45,313 bases of DNA. It comes from Hyphomicrobiaceae bacterium (GTDB taxonomy: Bacteria; Pseudomonadota; Alphaproteobacteria; Rhizobiales; Xanthobacteraceae). Positions 25,807 to 35,069 of the stretch are shown here, in pieces. The DNA lies in contig JAJPJB010000004.1 of the NCBI GenBank assembly GCA_021324465.1, positions 1 to 45,313 on the forward strand, read 5' to 3'. How positions within the stretch are numbered: position 1 is the stretch's first letter; the number at the start of each line of letters is the position of its first letter. The notes beneath the pieces are model-generated. The model was given only the letters and a program-made list of their open reading frames with translations. It was not told the DNA's origin and made no database searches. Made by a program: the position numbers and the translations under genes.

Positions 25807-26352
25807 TCAAGGGGCCGTCGCCGCCTCGTTCATCCGCTTGACCGCGTCCTCCGCAAGCTGTGTCGACAGTTCCGAGGTGCGCCGCGCGGTGTGAAGAAGC
25901 GCCTCGATATTGTCGCGTACGATCCGCGTCTGCAGCTCCAGACATTCATGCGGCGAACGACAGCCCATGAAATCGTCTATATGCTCCAAATTGCCCTCGA
26001 CGCGCTGCTGCAGGAACCTCATCCACTCCCCGGACAGGTTCTGCAGCGCGCCGGCAAATACGGTCGAGCTGTCAATCAGAGCCTGAACATTCTCGGCCGA
26101 TTGCTGCATGGTTTGGCGCGCCGTGTCGCCGTTGAAGCCAAAAAGCTTCGTGAACTGATCCATTGACCGCTCCGCGATCCGCGTGGCGGTTTCGCCGCTC
26201 TCGCGCCATGCATTGCTGAGACCCTCTGCATTGCGCCGGAAGGCCTCGGCTCCAGCTTGCGCGGTCCGTTTGGCCGCATCCGACATGGCTCGGCTGGTTC
26301 GCGTTGCTTGCTCAACAGTTTCTCGTTCGGCTTGTCGTGGGTTGGCTGACAT
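25807..26352 (-). CDS. Phasin-family protein
   Basis: The 181-residue protein is almost wholly helical and amphipathic. It carries phasin-like blocks: NAEGLSNAWRESGETATRIA, MDQFTKLFGFNGDTARQTMQ, and LSGEWMRFLQQRVEGNLEHI with FMGCRSPHECLELQ, where the conserved pattern of phasin_2 proteins lies. Phasins coat polyhydroxyalkanoate granules and control their size; in alphaproteobacteria several paralogues bind other partners. AAGGAGGGACGG gives a strong ribosome site for ATG at 26352. The gene stands alone with no PHA synthase nearby. Confidence 0.82.
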   Translation of the reverse strand: MSANPRQAERETVEQATRTSRAMSDAAKRTAQAGAEAFRRNAEGLSNAWRESGETATRIAERSMDQFTKLFGFNGDTARQTMQQSAENVQALIDSSTVFAGALQNLSGEWMRFLQQRVEGNLEHIDDFMGCRSPHECLELQTRIVRDNIEALLHTARRTSELSTQLAEDAVKRMNEAATAP

Positions 26353-26552
26353 CCGTCCCTCCTTTTGTTTTGTTATTCTCGTGCGTGACAGGCAACGTGG
26401 CGGGGGTGACACTCGTTCCTGAGCACGCGCAATAAAAGCTCATCAATCCGGGCGGTTCCGATGCGCGACGCTGACGCCTCGCTCCGAGCGAGCAAGACGC
26501 TTTTGCGGCGCATGGCCCAGGCGCTGTGAATTGATGCAGCAGCTATTCAAAA

Positions 26553-26580
26553 ATCCAAAAACCGACATTTTTATGCCGGT
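26553..26580 (-). terminator. Rho-independent terminator after the GGDEF-EAL gene
   Basis: On the minus strand ACCGGCA-TAAAAA-TGTCGGT forms a seven-base stem (one G-T pair) followed by TTTTTGGATTTTT. It lies 14 bases beyond the stop codon of the GGDEF-EAL gene. Confidence 0.8.
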
Positions 26581-26594
26581 CTGCGTTTGTCGCA

Positions 26595-29500
26595 TTAGGC
26601 GGCGTGTTCCACGGCCGCATCAAGGCAATAGGTCGCAGCGAAATCGATTTGCGATGCCGGAACCGGGCGCTGGAACAGGTAGCCCTGGAGGAACGTGACG
26701 CCGGCCAAGCGTAGCAACCGATGCTGATCGGCGGTTTCCACGCCCTCGGCCGTGGTCGCGATGTCGAGCCTCTGGGCCAGCGTCAGCGTCGCCGAGATGA
26801 TCGCGGCGCATTCGCTGCGCTTGGTCAGATTCTGCGTAAACGACTTATCGATCTTGATCTTGTCGAACGGGAACATCGCCAGCTGACTGAGCGAGGAATA
26901 GCCGGTGCCGAAGTCGTCGAGAACGATGGTGATGCCGAGCCGCTTGAATTGCCGCAGCGCCGGCAAGCACTCCGCAGCCGATTCGATCAGCGCCGTTTCG
27001 GTCACTTCGAGTTCCAGCCGTTCCGGAGCCAATCCCGATTCGGCAAGGGCCAGCATCACCACGTCCGCGAGATTGGGCTTTTGGAACTGAATCACCGAGA
27101 GATTGACGGCTACCCTGACGTCGGCCGGCCAGCCGGCCGCTTCGGTGCAAGCCGTGCGCAGCACCCAATCGCCGATCTGGACGATCAGGCCGGTTTCCTC
27201 GGCTAGCGGAATAAATGAATCGGGAAGGATGAGCCCCTTCGTCGGATGCCGCCAGCGGATCAAGGCCTCCGCGCTGCAGATCTTGCCTGACTTGGAATCG
27301 ACGATCGGCTGGTAATGCAGTTCAAGCTCGTTCTGCTGGATCGCGCGGCGCAGGTCGCTTTCGATTGCCTGCCGAGCTGTCGCCAGCGCGCTCATTTCGG
27401 GGTCAAAGAAGCGATAGGCGTTGCGTCCGGCCGATTTGGCTCGATATAGCGCCAGGTCCGCCATCTTGAGGAGCTCATCGCTCGAGCCTTCGTGCTGCGA
27501 GGCCAATGCAATGCCGATAGAGGTGCCGATGGTGATCTCGTCGCCGTCGACAAGGAACGGCTTTCCGATCGCCTCAATGATGCGGTCCGCCAGCGCGGCC
27601 GCCGCCTCGTGCGGGTCGCCGTCCCCCGCCTGGATTATGGCAAATTCGTCGCCGCCAAGCCGGGCGAGCGCGTCGGTTTCGCGCAGGAGAAGTTTCAGGC
27701 GTGCCGCGACTTCGGTCAGCAGCCGGTCGCCGGTCGGATGCCCCAAACTGTCGTTGACCTGCTTGAACCGGTCGAGATCGAGCAGCAGCACCCCGAACAG
27801 CTCGCCTCGTGAGCGCCAGCGGGCCGCCGCCTCGTCGATCTTCTGCAGCAGCGCGGTTCGGTTCGCCAATCCGGTCAGGCCATCGTGATGGGCCAGATAG
27901 GCGATGCGATGCTCGACCTTCTTTCGTTCGGTGATGTCGTCGATGACGGCGATCAGGTATTTCGGCTCGCCCTTGTCGTCGCGAACAACGAAGCGCCGTG
28001 TACCCTGGATGCGCCGGCCGCCTTTCGGCGCCTCGACCGCGTATTCCTTGTAGAGGCTCTCCGCGCCGGCTTGGGTCGATTCGATGTCGGTGCGGTCGAT
28101 GAACTCCGCATCCTCGCGGTTGAAGATGTCAAAAGCCGTCTTGCCAAGGATGTCGTGCCGCGGCATTTCGATCATCGCTTCAAAGGCCCGATTGACCAGA
28201 ATGTATTTGCGGCTCTTCGCGTCCTTCACCGCCACCGAGATCGGAATATTCTCGATGATGGAGTCGAGAAATCTTTTGGTCTCATCGAGCGCCTTCTCGG
28301 CGCGGCGCTGGTCGGTGATATCGACATGCGTGCCCACCCAGCCGCCCCCCGGCATCGGCTGATGGCTGATGGCATAGACGCTGCCGTTTTTGAGCTCGGT
28401 CTCGGTACGCTGCGCGACGCCGATGGCAATCTGGTCGAGTCGGCTGCGAATGTAGCTTTCGGCGTCCTCGGACGACATGCCGGCGTCGACGCGGGCCTCG
28501 AGAATCGACCGGATCGGCGTGCCGGGCCTGGTTTGCTCCGGGGTGAGGCCGTACATCGCGCCATATCGGTCGTTGCAGATGACCAGCCGCTTGTCCTGAT
28601 CGAACATGCACAGGCCGTGAGTCATATTGGTGAGCGCCATATTCAGGAGACGGTTGGACTGCTCGAGCGAGCGCTTCGAGCCCCGCAGCTCGAGCGCCGT
28701 CGACAACATCTGGGCCTGTCGGCGTGCCGCCATCACCACAACGAGCAGCACCGCCGCCGTCAGGTAGGCGGCGATCACCAGATATTTTTGCAGCGACTCG
28801 TCGGCTTGCCGAAAAATCGTCCCGTCCGCCAATCCGACCACTGCGACTAGCGGCAGCCCCGAGACGACGCGATAGGAAATGAGGCGCCTGATGCCCTCGA
28901 ATTGCGCGCTACTCGCCGCGGTATTCCAAAAGCTTCCGGTCGGGCTGTTTTGGATCGCTTCAAAGAATCGCGGGTTCGCGATCTTCACACCCGCATAAGC
29001 GCCGGCGCCGGACCCTGAGCCGCCCCGGGCAAGGACGACACCGTCGGCATGCACCAGGGAAACCGTTCCAGCAGGGCCAAGATCGAGGGAGCTGAAGAAT
29101 TTCTCAAGCTCGCCGATATTGAGCGAAATGGCGACGGTGCCTGCGAAGACCCCATCCGGGTTGTTGATCGGGCGGGTGAATTGAATCGCAAGCTCGTTGC
29201 TGACATGTCCGACCACCGGATCGCTGATAAAGAGCCGGTCGGCGGCGGCAAAGTCGCGCTGGAATTTGAACGGCGCGCGATCGCCGACATAAACGGGCGC
29301 GCTCAGGCGCCTGAGGCTCGAATGCGTGACATAGCCTTTCGCATCGGTGATGCCGATATTCGCCGTCAGTCTGTTGTGAAATTGCGTATCCTTGGCCCAG
29401 TCGACCAGATCGAAATGGTTCGGGTCCCTTTGATAGTCGCGGCGCAAGGCCAGCAAGATGTTGTCGGATTGCAGGACGATACGCTGGACGTATTCTTCCA

Positions 29501-29657
29501 GCACGAGCGCAAGATTGCCGCCTTGCCGAACGGCATCGTCATAAGCGCGTTGATGCTCCTGCTCGTTGAGCAGAAAAACGCCCGACCAGATCGCCGCGAT
29601 CACCGCAAGACCCAAATAGGTCGTCGTCTGTCGAATGGACTGAGCCCATTTGGTCAT
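26595..29657 (-). CDS. Membrane sensor with PAS, GGDEF and EAL domains (c-di-GMP turnover)
   Basis: The 1020-residue protein has two membrane segments (TYLGLAVIAAIWSGVFLL near residue 15-32 and YLVIAAYLTAAVLLVVVMAA near 290-310) enclosing a periplasmic dCache-like sensor domain. Two PAS domains (about 340-450 and 460-585) follow, the second ending FVVRDDKGEPKYLIAVIDDI. The diguanylate cyclase domain has an intact GGDEF (ARLGGDEFAII). The EAL domain keeps EALIRWRHP, the DDFGTGYSSLSQL loop and the KIDKSF Lys. Both catalytic motifs look active, so it may make or degrade c-di-GMP according to signal. The ATG at 29657 is used; a TTG lies five codons upstream. It is monocistronic, with a clear terminator. 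Confidence 0.93.
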   Translation of the reverse strand: MTKWAQSIRQTTTYLGLAVIAAIWSGVFLLNEQEHQRAYDDAVRQGGNLALVLEEYVQRIVLQSDNILLALRRDYQRDPNHFDLVDWAKDTQFHNRLTANIGITDAKGYVTHSSLRRLSAPVYVGDRAPFKFQRDFAAADRLFISDPVVGHVSNELAIQFTRPINNPDGVFAGTVAISLNIGELEKFFSSLDLGPAGTVSLVHADGVVLARGGSGSGAGAYAGVKIANPRFFEAIQNSPTGSFWNTAASSAQFEGIRRLISYRVVSGLPLVAVVGLADGTIFRQADESLQKYLVIAAYLTAAVLLVVVMAARRQAQMLSTALELRGSKRSLEQSNRLLNMALTNMTHGLCMFDQDKRLVICNDRYGAMYGLTPEQTRPGTPIRSILEARVDAGMSSEDAESYIRSRLDQIAIGVAQRTETELKNGSVYAISHQPMPGGGWVGTHVDITDQRRAEKALDETKRFLDSIIENIPISVAVKDAKSRKYILVNRAFEAMIEMPRHDILGKTAFDIFNREDAEFIDRTDIESTQAGAESLYKEYAVEAPKGGRRIQGTRRFVVRDDKGEPKYLIAVIDDITERKKVEHRIAYLAHHDGLTGLANRTALLQKIDEAAARWRSRGELFGVLLLDLDRFKQVNDSLGHPTGDRLLTEVAARLKLLLRETDALARLGGDEFAIIQAGDGDPHEAAAALADRIIEAIGKPFLVDGDEITIGTSIGIALASQHEGSSDELLKMADLALYRAKSAGRNAYRFFDPEMSALATARQAIESDLRRAIQQNELELHYQPIVDSKSGKICSAEALIRWRHPTKGLILPDSFIPLAEETGLIVQIGDWVLRTACTEAAGWPADVRVAVNLSVIQFQKPNLADVVMLALAESGLAPERLELEVTETALIESAAECLPALRQFKRLGITIVLDDFGTGYSSLSQLAMFPFDKIKIDKSFTQNLTKRSECAAIISATLTLAQRLDIATTAEGVETADQHRLLRLAGVTFLQGYLFQRPVPASQIDFAATYCLDAAVEHAA

Positions 29658-30285
29658 GGCAGGTGTTCGCAAGGCATTTTGGCTTCATCGGCTTCGCTTT
29701 TGTGCCAGAGATTTGTTACTGCCCAGTTTTTGTGCGGCACCGGCGCGCGTTAAGCGCCCGGTAACCTTGCGCCCCACTCGCGCTGCCAACGCGAGCACAA
29801 GCCCAAACTTGGCGCCTCCTTGCGTCGGCCACGCTTGATGGGCATTCGCCCGCACCGCCTTAACCCGATGCCGGCCCAGCGAGCGGCTCGACGAGCCGTG
29901 GGCGCAAATATCGACGTGTCCATAAAACACAAAGCCGATTGACTGACAGAGAATGGGCACCTGCCCCAGCCGGTGCGAACTCATGCCCGCTCGACCATAT
30001 CCGCTCCACCCCTATCCTCTCGACTCATGCCCGCTCGGCCTATGTCCCGCGTGCCTGATGTCGGATCGGCCCACGCCTTGACGAAAACCGCGCATCAACA
30101 ACAATCTGCGGCGGTGGATAGCTGCGGCGACAAGGTGGTGACCACGCTTTTCAGGATCCGCCGCAAGAAGTCTGCGCGCTGCGTGAAGCGACGGTGCACG
30201 AAACTACCACTGGGATAAAACGAGAAAGACAATGAGCAGCGCTGTCGAGTGAACAGCGGCGCTGTGATCGACAGGGAGAGGAATC
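29658..30285. other. Long intergenic region upstream of the Liv operon
   Basis: This 628-base gap separates the divergent GGDEF-EAL and livK genes. The open frames in it lack ribosome sites and family likeness, so no gene is called. It contains a 15-base direct repeat ACTCATGCCCGCTCG at 29979-29993 and 30023-30037. The promoter of the Liv operon is presumably in the last 150 bases, but no clear -35/-10 pair was identified. Confidence 0.4.
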
Positions 30286-31464
30286 ATGCGAGCATCAGCG
30301 TATCTGGCTTTGGTCGCACTTGCGGCAGCGTCTCTGCTGCCCGCAGGGAGCGCGACGGCGCAGGATAGTTACAAGATCGGTGTGACCGCCGCCATGACCG
30401 GTCCGGCCGCGGCGACACAGGCGCCGGTGATCGAGATGCTTCGCATCTATGTCGATCGCCTCAATGCCAAGGGCGGGATCAACGGCCATCAGGTTGACTT
30501 GCTGATCGAGGACGATCAGGCCGAACCGTCGAAGGCTGCCGCGAACGCCACCAAGCTGGTTCGGCAGGAGGGCGTGATCCTTCTGATCAATTCGAGCTTT
30601 TCCTCCACCTATGGGCCGGTGATCGCCGAAGCCAAGCGCGGCAACGTGCCGCTCTGGTTTGCCGGCGCGGTCTGTCCGAAGGAGACCCATCCACCCAAGG
30701 CCGATCCGCTGTTGTTCTGTTCGACCGGATTCGATTTTAGCGTCGACATTCCGGTTGCGGTGAAAGCGATCAAGGATATGGCCAAGGAGCCGGCGAAGCT
30801 GGCACTGGTCGGCATTCCGGTGCCGATCTCGCGCATCGGCATCGATGGCGCAGAGAAGCTTGCCGCGTCTCTTGGCATGCAGGCCGTGGACAAGGAATTC
30901 GTCCCGCCGGCGACCGCGGACTACACGCCGTTTGCCACCAAGATCAAAGGCGCCGATGCGAATTGGGGCTTCGCCTATGCGCCGTGGCCGGCCGAGGCGA
31001 AGACCTTTGAAGCGCTGCGCCGGCTCGGCTGGACGGGCCAGTACCTCGCCTATGGTCACATCCAGGCCGAGGATGAGCTCACGCGTATTGCCGACGGCGG
31101 ATTTGAGATCTTCATGGCAAACAGCCTGTTCCAGGACGATCTGCCGGTGCATAAGCAAATTCGCGACGCGGCCGCGGCCGGCAAGTACTCGTTTCCACCG
31201 ACATACGGCACGGAAGGCTGGCTCAGCGGACGCATTCTCGAACAGATTCTGACCAAAACGGGCTGGCCGGCGAGCGCCGAAAAAGTCACGGCCAGCATGT
31301 CGAGCCTGAATCTCGACACCCAGGGCATTCGCGGCGGGCCGCTGGTCTGGACCGCGGACAATCACTTCAGGACCAAGCAGTCCTATCGTTTCTACCGCTA
31401 TGATCCTGACAAGAAGAGCATTGTTCGCATGCGCGACTGGCTTACAGTTGATGTGACCGACTGA
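30286..31464 (+). CDS. Branched-chain amino acid-type ABC transporter substrate-binding protein (LivK-like)
   Basis: The 392-residue protein has a signal peptide (YLALVALAAASLLPAGSATA) and the type I periplasmic-binding fold of the LivK/AmiC/UrtA group: IGVTAAMTGPAAATQAPVIE, the GGINGHQVDLLIEDDQAEPS block, and VRQEGVILLINSSFSSTYGP. A cysteine pair (AVCPKE and LLFCSTG) is likely disulfide-bonded in the periplasm. A strong GGGAGAGG precedes ATG at 30286. It opens a five-gene operon encoding two permeases and two ATPases. The ligand may be an amino acid, amide, urea or aromatic acid; sequence alone does not decide. Confidence 0.92.
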   Translation: MRASAYLALVALAAASLLPAGSATAQDSYKIGVTAAMTGPAAATQAPVIEMLRIYVDRLNAKGGINGHQVDLLIEDDQAEPSKAAANATKLVRQEGVILLINSSFSSTYGPVIAEAKRGNVPLWFAGAVCPKETHPPKADPLLFCSTGFDFSVDIPVAVKAIKDMAKEPAKLALVGIPVPISRIGIDGAEKLAASLGMQAVDKEFVPPATADYTPFATKIKGADANWGFAYAPWPAEAKTFEALRRLGWTGQYLAYGHIQAEDELTRIADGGFEIFMANSLFQDDLPVHKQIRDAAAAGKYSFPPTYGTEGWLSGRILEQILTKTGWPASAEKVTASMSSLNLDTQGIRGGPLVWTADNHFRTKQSYRFYRYDPDKKSIVRMRDWLTVDVTD

Positions 31465-31521
31465 CGCAAATCCACGGCAGCGCGCAATCCGCGCTGCCGC
31501 CATGCTGGCCCGGCTCGCTGC

Positions 31522-32400
31522 ATGTCGCCGCAACTGATCGCCAACATCGTCGTGCTGGCCGCGATCTACGCGCTGGTGAGCGCCGGCTACGTACTGGTTT
31601 ATCGCGTCAGCCACGTGCTCAATCTGGCCCATGGCGAGTTGATGATGATCGGTGCCTATATTCTGGTGGCGACGGCGGGCCTGTTTAGCGGCAACCCCAT
31701 TCTCGCGTTGCTTCTCGCCGCCGTATCCGGTCTCGTCATGGGCCTTGTGGTCTATGCCGTGCTGATGCGCTGGCTCACCGGGGAAGCGGTGCTTGCCGCG
31801 GTATTGGTCACCATCGCGCTTGGCATCCTGCTGCGCGGACTCTCGATCCTGATCTGGACCACGCAGCAATTCTATCCCGCAGCGATATTCGGCTGGCGCA
31901 ATCCGCCGGTTCACATCCTGCCCGGCGTGCAGATCTCGGTCGCGAGCCTTGCCATTGTCGCGCTGACCATCATTGTCTACGCGGCGCTATTCCTGTTTCT
32001 GCAATTCACCGCCTGGGGCGTGCGTATGCGCGCCGCCGGCCAGAATCCCTTGCTTGCCGAGCAGCGGGGCATTCGCCTGCATGCCGTCTATGCCCTCGCC
32101 TGGGGGCTCTCGACCTTCACGGCATCGCTCGCCGGCATGCTGCTGTCGCTCGATTCCGGGGTCGAATCAACGATGGCGACGATCGGATTGAAAGCCTTCC
32201 CGGCGGCGCTGGTCGGCGGCCTCGATAGCCTGTTCGGCGCGCTCGTCGGCGCGCTGATCGTCGCCGCGGCCGAGATCGCGGCCATTCAATTCGTCAATCC
32301 GCTGCTGTCCGACGTCGTCCCATTTCTGGTGTTGCTGCTGGTGCTCGCGGTCCGCCCATGGGGCCTCTTTGGCAGCCGCGAGCAGCTCGACCGGGTCTGA
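31522..32400 (+). CDS. livH: Branched-chain amino acid-type ABC permease, LivH-like
   Basis: The 292-residue protein has eight or so membrane helices and the LivH signature: ALVSAGYVLVYRVSHVLNLA with the following HGELMMIGAYI, and ALVGGLDSLFGALVGALIVA near the C-terminus, the coupling region for the ATPases. It pairs with the LivM-like permease encoded next to form the inner-membrane channel. It follows livK after 57 bases. No strong ribosome site precedes ATG at 31522, but the family N-terminus fits. The gene symbol reflects subunit type, not a proven substrate. Confidence 0.9.
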   Translation: MSPQLIANIVVLAAIYALVSAGYVLVYRVSHVLNLAHGELMMIGAYILVATAGLFSGNPILALLLAAVSGLVMGLVVYAVLMRWLTGEAVLAAVLVTIALGILLRGLSILIWTTQQFYPAAIFGWRNPPVHILPGVQISVASLAIVALTIIVYAALFLFLQFTAWGVRMRAAGQNPLLAEQRGIRLHAVYALAWGLSTFTASLAGMLLSLDSGVESTMATIGLKAFPAALVGGLDSLFGALVGALIVAAAEIAAIQFVNPLLSDVVPFLVLLLVLAVRPWGLFGSREQLDRV

Positions 32401-32401
32401 C

Positions 32402-33475
32402 ATGAAAGATGCGGGCTCTTCTGACCTCGCCTTGTTCGGTACGCCCGCGCGCCGCATCCGGCTTGCCGTTGCCCTCGTGGCGTTGTTGCTGCTCCCTTTT
32501 GTCGCAAGCCCGTTCCTGCTCGATCTCGCCAACCAGGTGCTGCTCGCGGTGATCGGTGCGTTGGCGCTGATGCTGCTGACGGGATTCGCCGGTTTGATTT
32601 CGTTGGGCACCGCGGGTCTCCTGGGCGCCGGCGCCTATACTGTCGGCGTGCTGGTGCGCGAAGCGGCGGCGGCGTTCTGGGTGACGCTGCCTGCGGCGGC
32701 TCTGCTCGGCGCCATTCTCGGTTTGGTGTTCGGGCTGCCGTCGCTGCGGCTGCGCGGACTTTATCTGGCGATCAGCACGCTCGGCCTGCACTTCGTGGTC
32801 GTTTATCTCGGCGGCGAATACGAGGCGCGCGAGGCGCTGTCGACCGGCGTGATGATCGACCCCCCGTCGATCGGCCGCTTCTCGCTCACCAGCGACATCG
32901 GCTGGTATTTCGTGCTGCTGGCATTTGCGGCGCTCGCGCTGCTGATCAGTGTCAATCTGAAGCGCTCCCGCACCGGCCGCGCCTGGCGGGCGCTGCGCGA
33001 GCGCGATGTGGTCGCCGAAGCGCTCGGCATCGACGTACACCGCTTCAAGCTCCTCGCCTTCGTGGTCAGCGCAACCATGACATCGGTTGCCGGCGCGCTG
33101 TTCGCCTACTATCGCAATTTCGTCTCGATCGACGCTTTCTCGCTTTATCTGACCGTGCAGTACGTCGCCATGATCATCATCGGCGGCATGGGCTCGATCC
33201 CGGGAGCGCTGCTCGGCGCGGCTTTTGTGATGCTTTTTCCTTATGCGATCGAGGCCGCCGCGGGCTTTCTGCCGAGCCGCTTCGGCAATGTCGTGTTTGC
33301 TCTCGACTACGCCGCATTCGGCGTGGTCATGATCCTGTTTCTGCTGCTCGAGCCAGCGGGCCTCATGGGCATTTGGCACCGGATCAGGGCCGCGTTTGCG
33401 GCGCGCCGCGCGACATCCGCCCCAAAATCCGCGCCGGGATCCGCGTCAGGATCCGCGCCAGGATCCGCGCCATGA
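32402..33475 (+). CDS. livM: Branched-chain amino acid-type ABC permease, LivM-like, with repeated C-terminal tail
   Basis: The 357-residue protein is the second permease. It has several hydrophobic helices and LivM hallmarks: LLTGFAGLISLGTAGLLGAG, LRLRGLYLAISTLGLHFVVV, RDVVAEALGIDVHRFKLLAF and IIIGGMGSIPGALLGAAFV. ATG at 32402 begins directly after the livH stop. The end is odd: the last 19 residues form a Ser-Ala-Pro/Gly-Ser-Ala-Pro repeat built from three near-perfect 12-base copies, beyond the normal end of the family. The stop TGA overlaps the ATG of the next gene. Confidence 0.9.
   Translation: MKDAGSSDLALFGTPARRIRLAVALVALLLLPFVASPFLLDLANQVLLAVIGALALMLLTGFAGLISLGTAGLLGAGAYTVGVLVREAAAAFWVTLPAAALLGAILGLVFGLPSLRLRGLYLAISTLGLHFVVVYLGGEYEAREALSTGVMIDPPSIGRFSLTSDIGWYFVLLAFAALALLISVNLKRSRTGRAWRALRERDVVAEALGIDVHRFKLLAFVVSATMTSVAGALFAYYRNFVSIDAFSLYLTVQYVAMIIIGGMGSIPGALLGAAFVMLFPYAIEAAAGFLPSRFGNVVFALDYAAFGVVMILFLLLEPAGLMGIWHRIRAAFAARRATSAPKSAPGSASGSAPGSAP
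33437..33472 (+). repeat. Three 12-base tandem repeats at the livM/livF junction
   Basis: GGATCCGCGTCA is followed by two copies of GGATCCGCGCCA. In livM they encode Gly-Ser-Ala-Ser/Pro. Each copy also gives an AGGA-like ribosome-site core, and the last copy supplies the one just ahead of the livF ATG. Copy number could vary by replication slippage without shifting the frame. Confidence 0.85.
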
Positions 33476-34299
33476 CCAATGTGCCACAAGCTGCGCCGCT
33501 GCTCGCCATCGACGACCTGCGTGTCGCCTACCATCGCGTGGCTGTGGCCCTGCACGGCGTGACGCTGCGCGTGATGCCGCAGACTATCGTGGCGCTGGTC
33601 GGCAACAACGGCGCCGGCAAGACCACCGCGCTGCGGGCGATCTCGGGTTTCATCGGTGTTGACGATGCGCGCGTCATCGGCGGCAGCATCCGCTTCGCCG
33701 GTCGGCGGATCGAGAACGAGCCGCCGCACGCGAATACGGCGCGCGGTATCGTGCTAGTGCCCGAGCGTGACAAGGTGTTTCCCAATCTCACGGTCGCCGA
33801 GAATCTGACGGTCGCCGCCACGCGGCGGGCGAGCAGCGCCGAGCGGCGGCGCCTTGACGAGCTGGTCTTTGCGCTGTTTCCGGCGCTCGCGCCGCTGCGC
33901 GCGCGGCTCGCCGGCCTGCTCTCCGGCGGTGAGCGCCAGATGCTCGCCTTCGGCAGCGCCATTGTCTGCAAGCCCGAACTGCTGCTGGTCGACGAGCTTT
34001 CGCTTGGACTTGCGCCGGTCGTGGTCGACGACTTGGCGCGGCGCGTGCGTGCGATCAGGCGGGAACTCGGCATCACCGTACTGTTGGTCGAGCAAAATGT
34101 CGGCGTTGCGCTTGCCATCGCCGATTACGGCTATGTGATCGAGAGCGGTCATGTCGTGCTGGAGGGCCCGGCGGGCGAGTTGCGCGGCCGTCCGGAAATT
34201 CAGCAGTTCTATCTGGGTTTGGCGACTGGCAACCAGGTGCGGCGTTACCGGGCGTTGCGCGAACGGCCGGCGAATGGGCCTGGAGATCGCCGGCAATGA
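33472..34299 (+). CDS. livF: Branched-chain amino acid-type ABC ATPase, LivF-like
   Basis: This 275-residue ATPase has Walker A LVGNNGAGKTTALRAISGF, Q-loop-region wording GIVLVPERDKVFPNLTVAEN, signature LLSGGERQMLAFG, Walker B ELLLVDELSLGLAP and switch VLLVEQNVGVAL. The VPER...VF.NLTV pattern and the SLGLAP ending are typical of LivF rather than LivG. Start at 33472 overlaps the livM stop by four bases (ATGA), indicating translational coupling. A preceding open frame from 33373 is out of frame with livM and not needed. Confidence 0.92.
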   Translation: MTNVPQAAPLLAIDDLRVAYHRVAVALHGVTLRVMPQTIVALVGNNGAGKTTALRAISGFIGVDDARVIGGSIRFAGRRIENEPPHANTARGIVLVPERDKVFPNLTVAENLTVAATRRASSAERRRLDELVFALFPALAPLRARLAGLLSGGERQMLAFGSAIVCKPELLLVDELSLGLAPVVVDDLARRVRAIRRELGITVLLVEQNVGVALAIADYGYVIESGHVVLEGPAGELRGRPEIQQFYLGLATGNQVRRYRALRERPANGPGDRRQ

Positions 34300-35069
34300 T
34301 CGAGCTTGCTGTCGAGCACTTGTCGCTGCATTTCGGCGGCCTGGCCGTGCTCAACGACGTCAGCCTGCATGTCGAGCAAGGCGAATTGCTCGCGCTGATC
34401 GGCCCGAACGGCGCCGGCAAGACGAGCGTATTGAACTGCATCAGCGGCATTTATCGCGGCGACGGCGCGATCCGACTGCGCGGCCAAGACATCAGCGGCC
34501 GCGCGCCGCACGAGATCGCCCGTCTCGGCATCGCCCGCACGTTTCAGCACGGCGAGCTCTTCGCGCAGATGACGGTGCTGGAGAATCTGCTCGCCGGCCG
34601 CCACGCCTTGATCGCGACGACGATCTGGTCGGAGATGTTTTTTCTACCCGCCGTCCGGCGTGAGGAACTGCGCCATCGCGATGCCGCCGAAAAGCTCTTG
34701 TCGTTCGTCGGCCTTTCTCGCCATCGTCACACGCTGGTCGGGGCGCTGCCGTTCGGCCTGCAGAAGCTGGTCGGCTTCGCTCGGGCGCTGGCGCTCGAAC
34801 CCAAGCTGTTGCTGCTCGACGAGCCCTCGGCCGGCCTCAATCGCAGCGAACGCGAGGAGCTGGCGCGCTTCATCCTTCGCATCAAGGATGAGCTTGGACT
34901 GGCCATGATCTGGATCGAGCACGACATGCAGATGGTGGCGGACCTGGCCGATCGGCTGCACGTGCTCGACTATGGGCGCACGCTCGGTGTCGGCTCCGCG
35001 GCCGAGGTGCTGAGCAATCCCGCGGTGATCGCGGCCTATATCGGCACGCAGCGCTCGCCTGACGGCTGA
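34296..35069 (+). CDS. livG: Branched-chain amino acid-type ABC ATPase, LivG-like
   Basis: The 257-residue ATPase has Walker A ALIGPNGAGKTSVLNCISG, the LivG-type RLGIARTFQHGELFAQMTVL with following ENLLAGRH, a signature region LPFGLQKLVGFARAL (the LPYGxQ form usual for LivG), Walker B LLLLDEPSAGLN and the switch His in IWIEHDMQMV. The ATG overlaps the livF stop (ATGA). It completes a LivK-H-M-F-G operon; the gene order F before G is unusual but not unique. Confidence 0.92.
   Translation: MIELAVEHLSLHFGGLAVLNDVSLHVEQGELLALIGPNGAGKTSVLNCISGIYRGDGAIRLRGQDISGRAPHEIARLGIARTFQHGELFAQMTVLENLLAGRHALIATTIWSEMFFLPAVRREELRHRDAAEKLLSFVGLSRHRHTLVGALPFGLQKLVGFARALALEPKLLLLDEPSAGLNRSEREELARFILRIKDELGLAMIWIEHDMQMVADLADRLHVLDYGRTLGVGSAAEVLSNPAVIAAYIGTQRSPDG

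Noticed and set aside
29685-29984. Minus-strand open frame of 99 codons between the GGDEF-EAL and livK genes
   Set aside because: No family likeness, weak start context, and overlap with the likely 5' region of the GGDEF-EAL gene.
30295-31914. Minus-strand open frame (539 codons) antisense to livK and livH
   Set aside because: Both plus-strand genes have full family signatures and an operon layout; the minus frame is a shadow.
33421-33475. Possible CRISPR-like repeat at the livM end
   Set aside because: The units are 12 bases, directly adjacent with no spacers, and in frame with the LivM tail.
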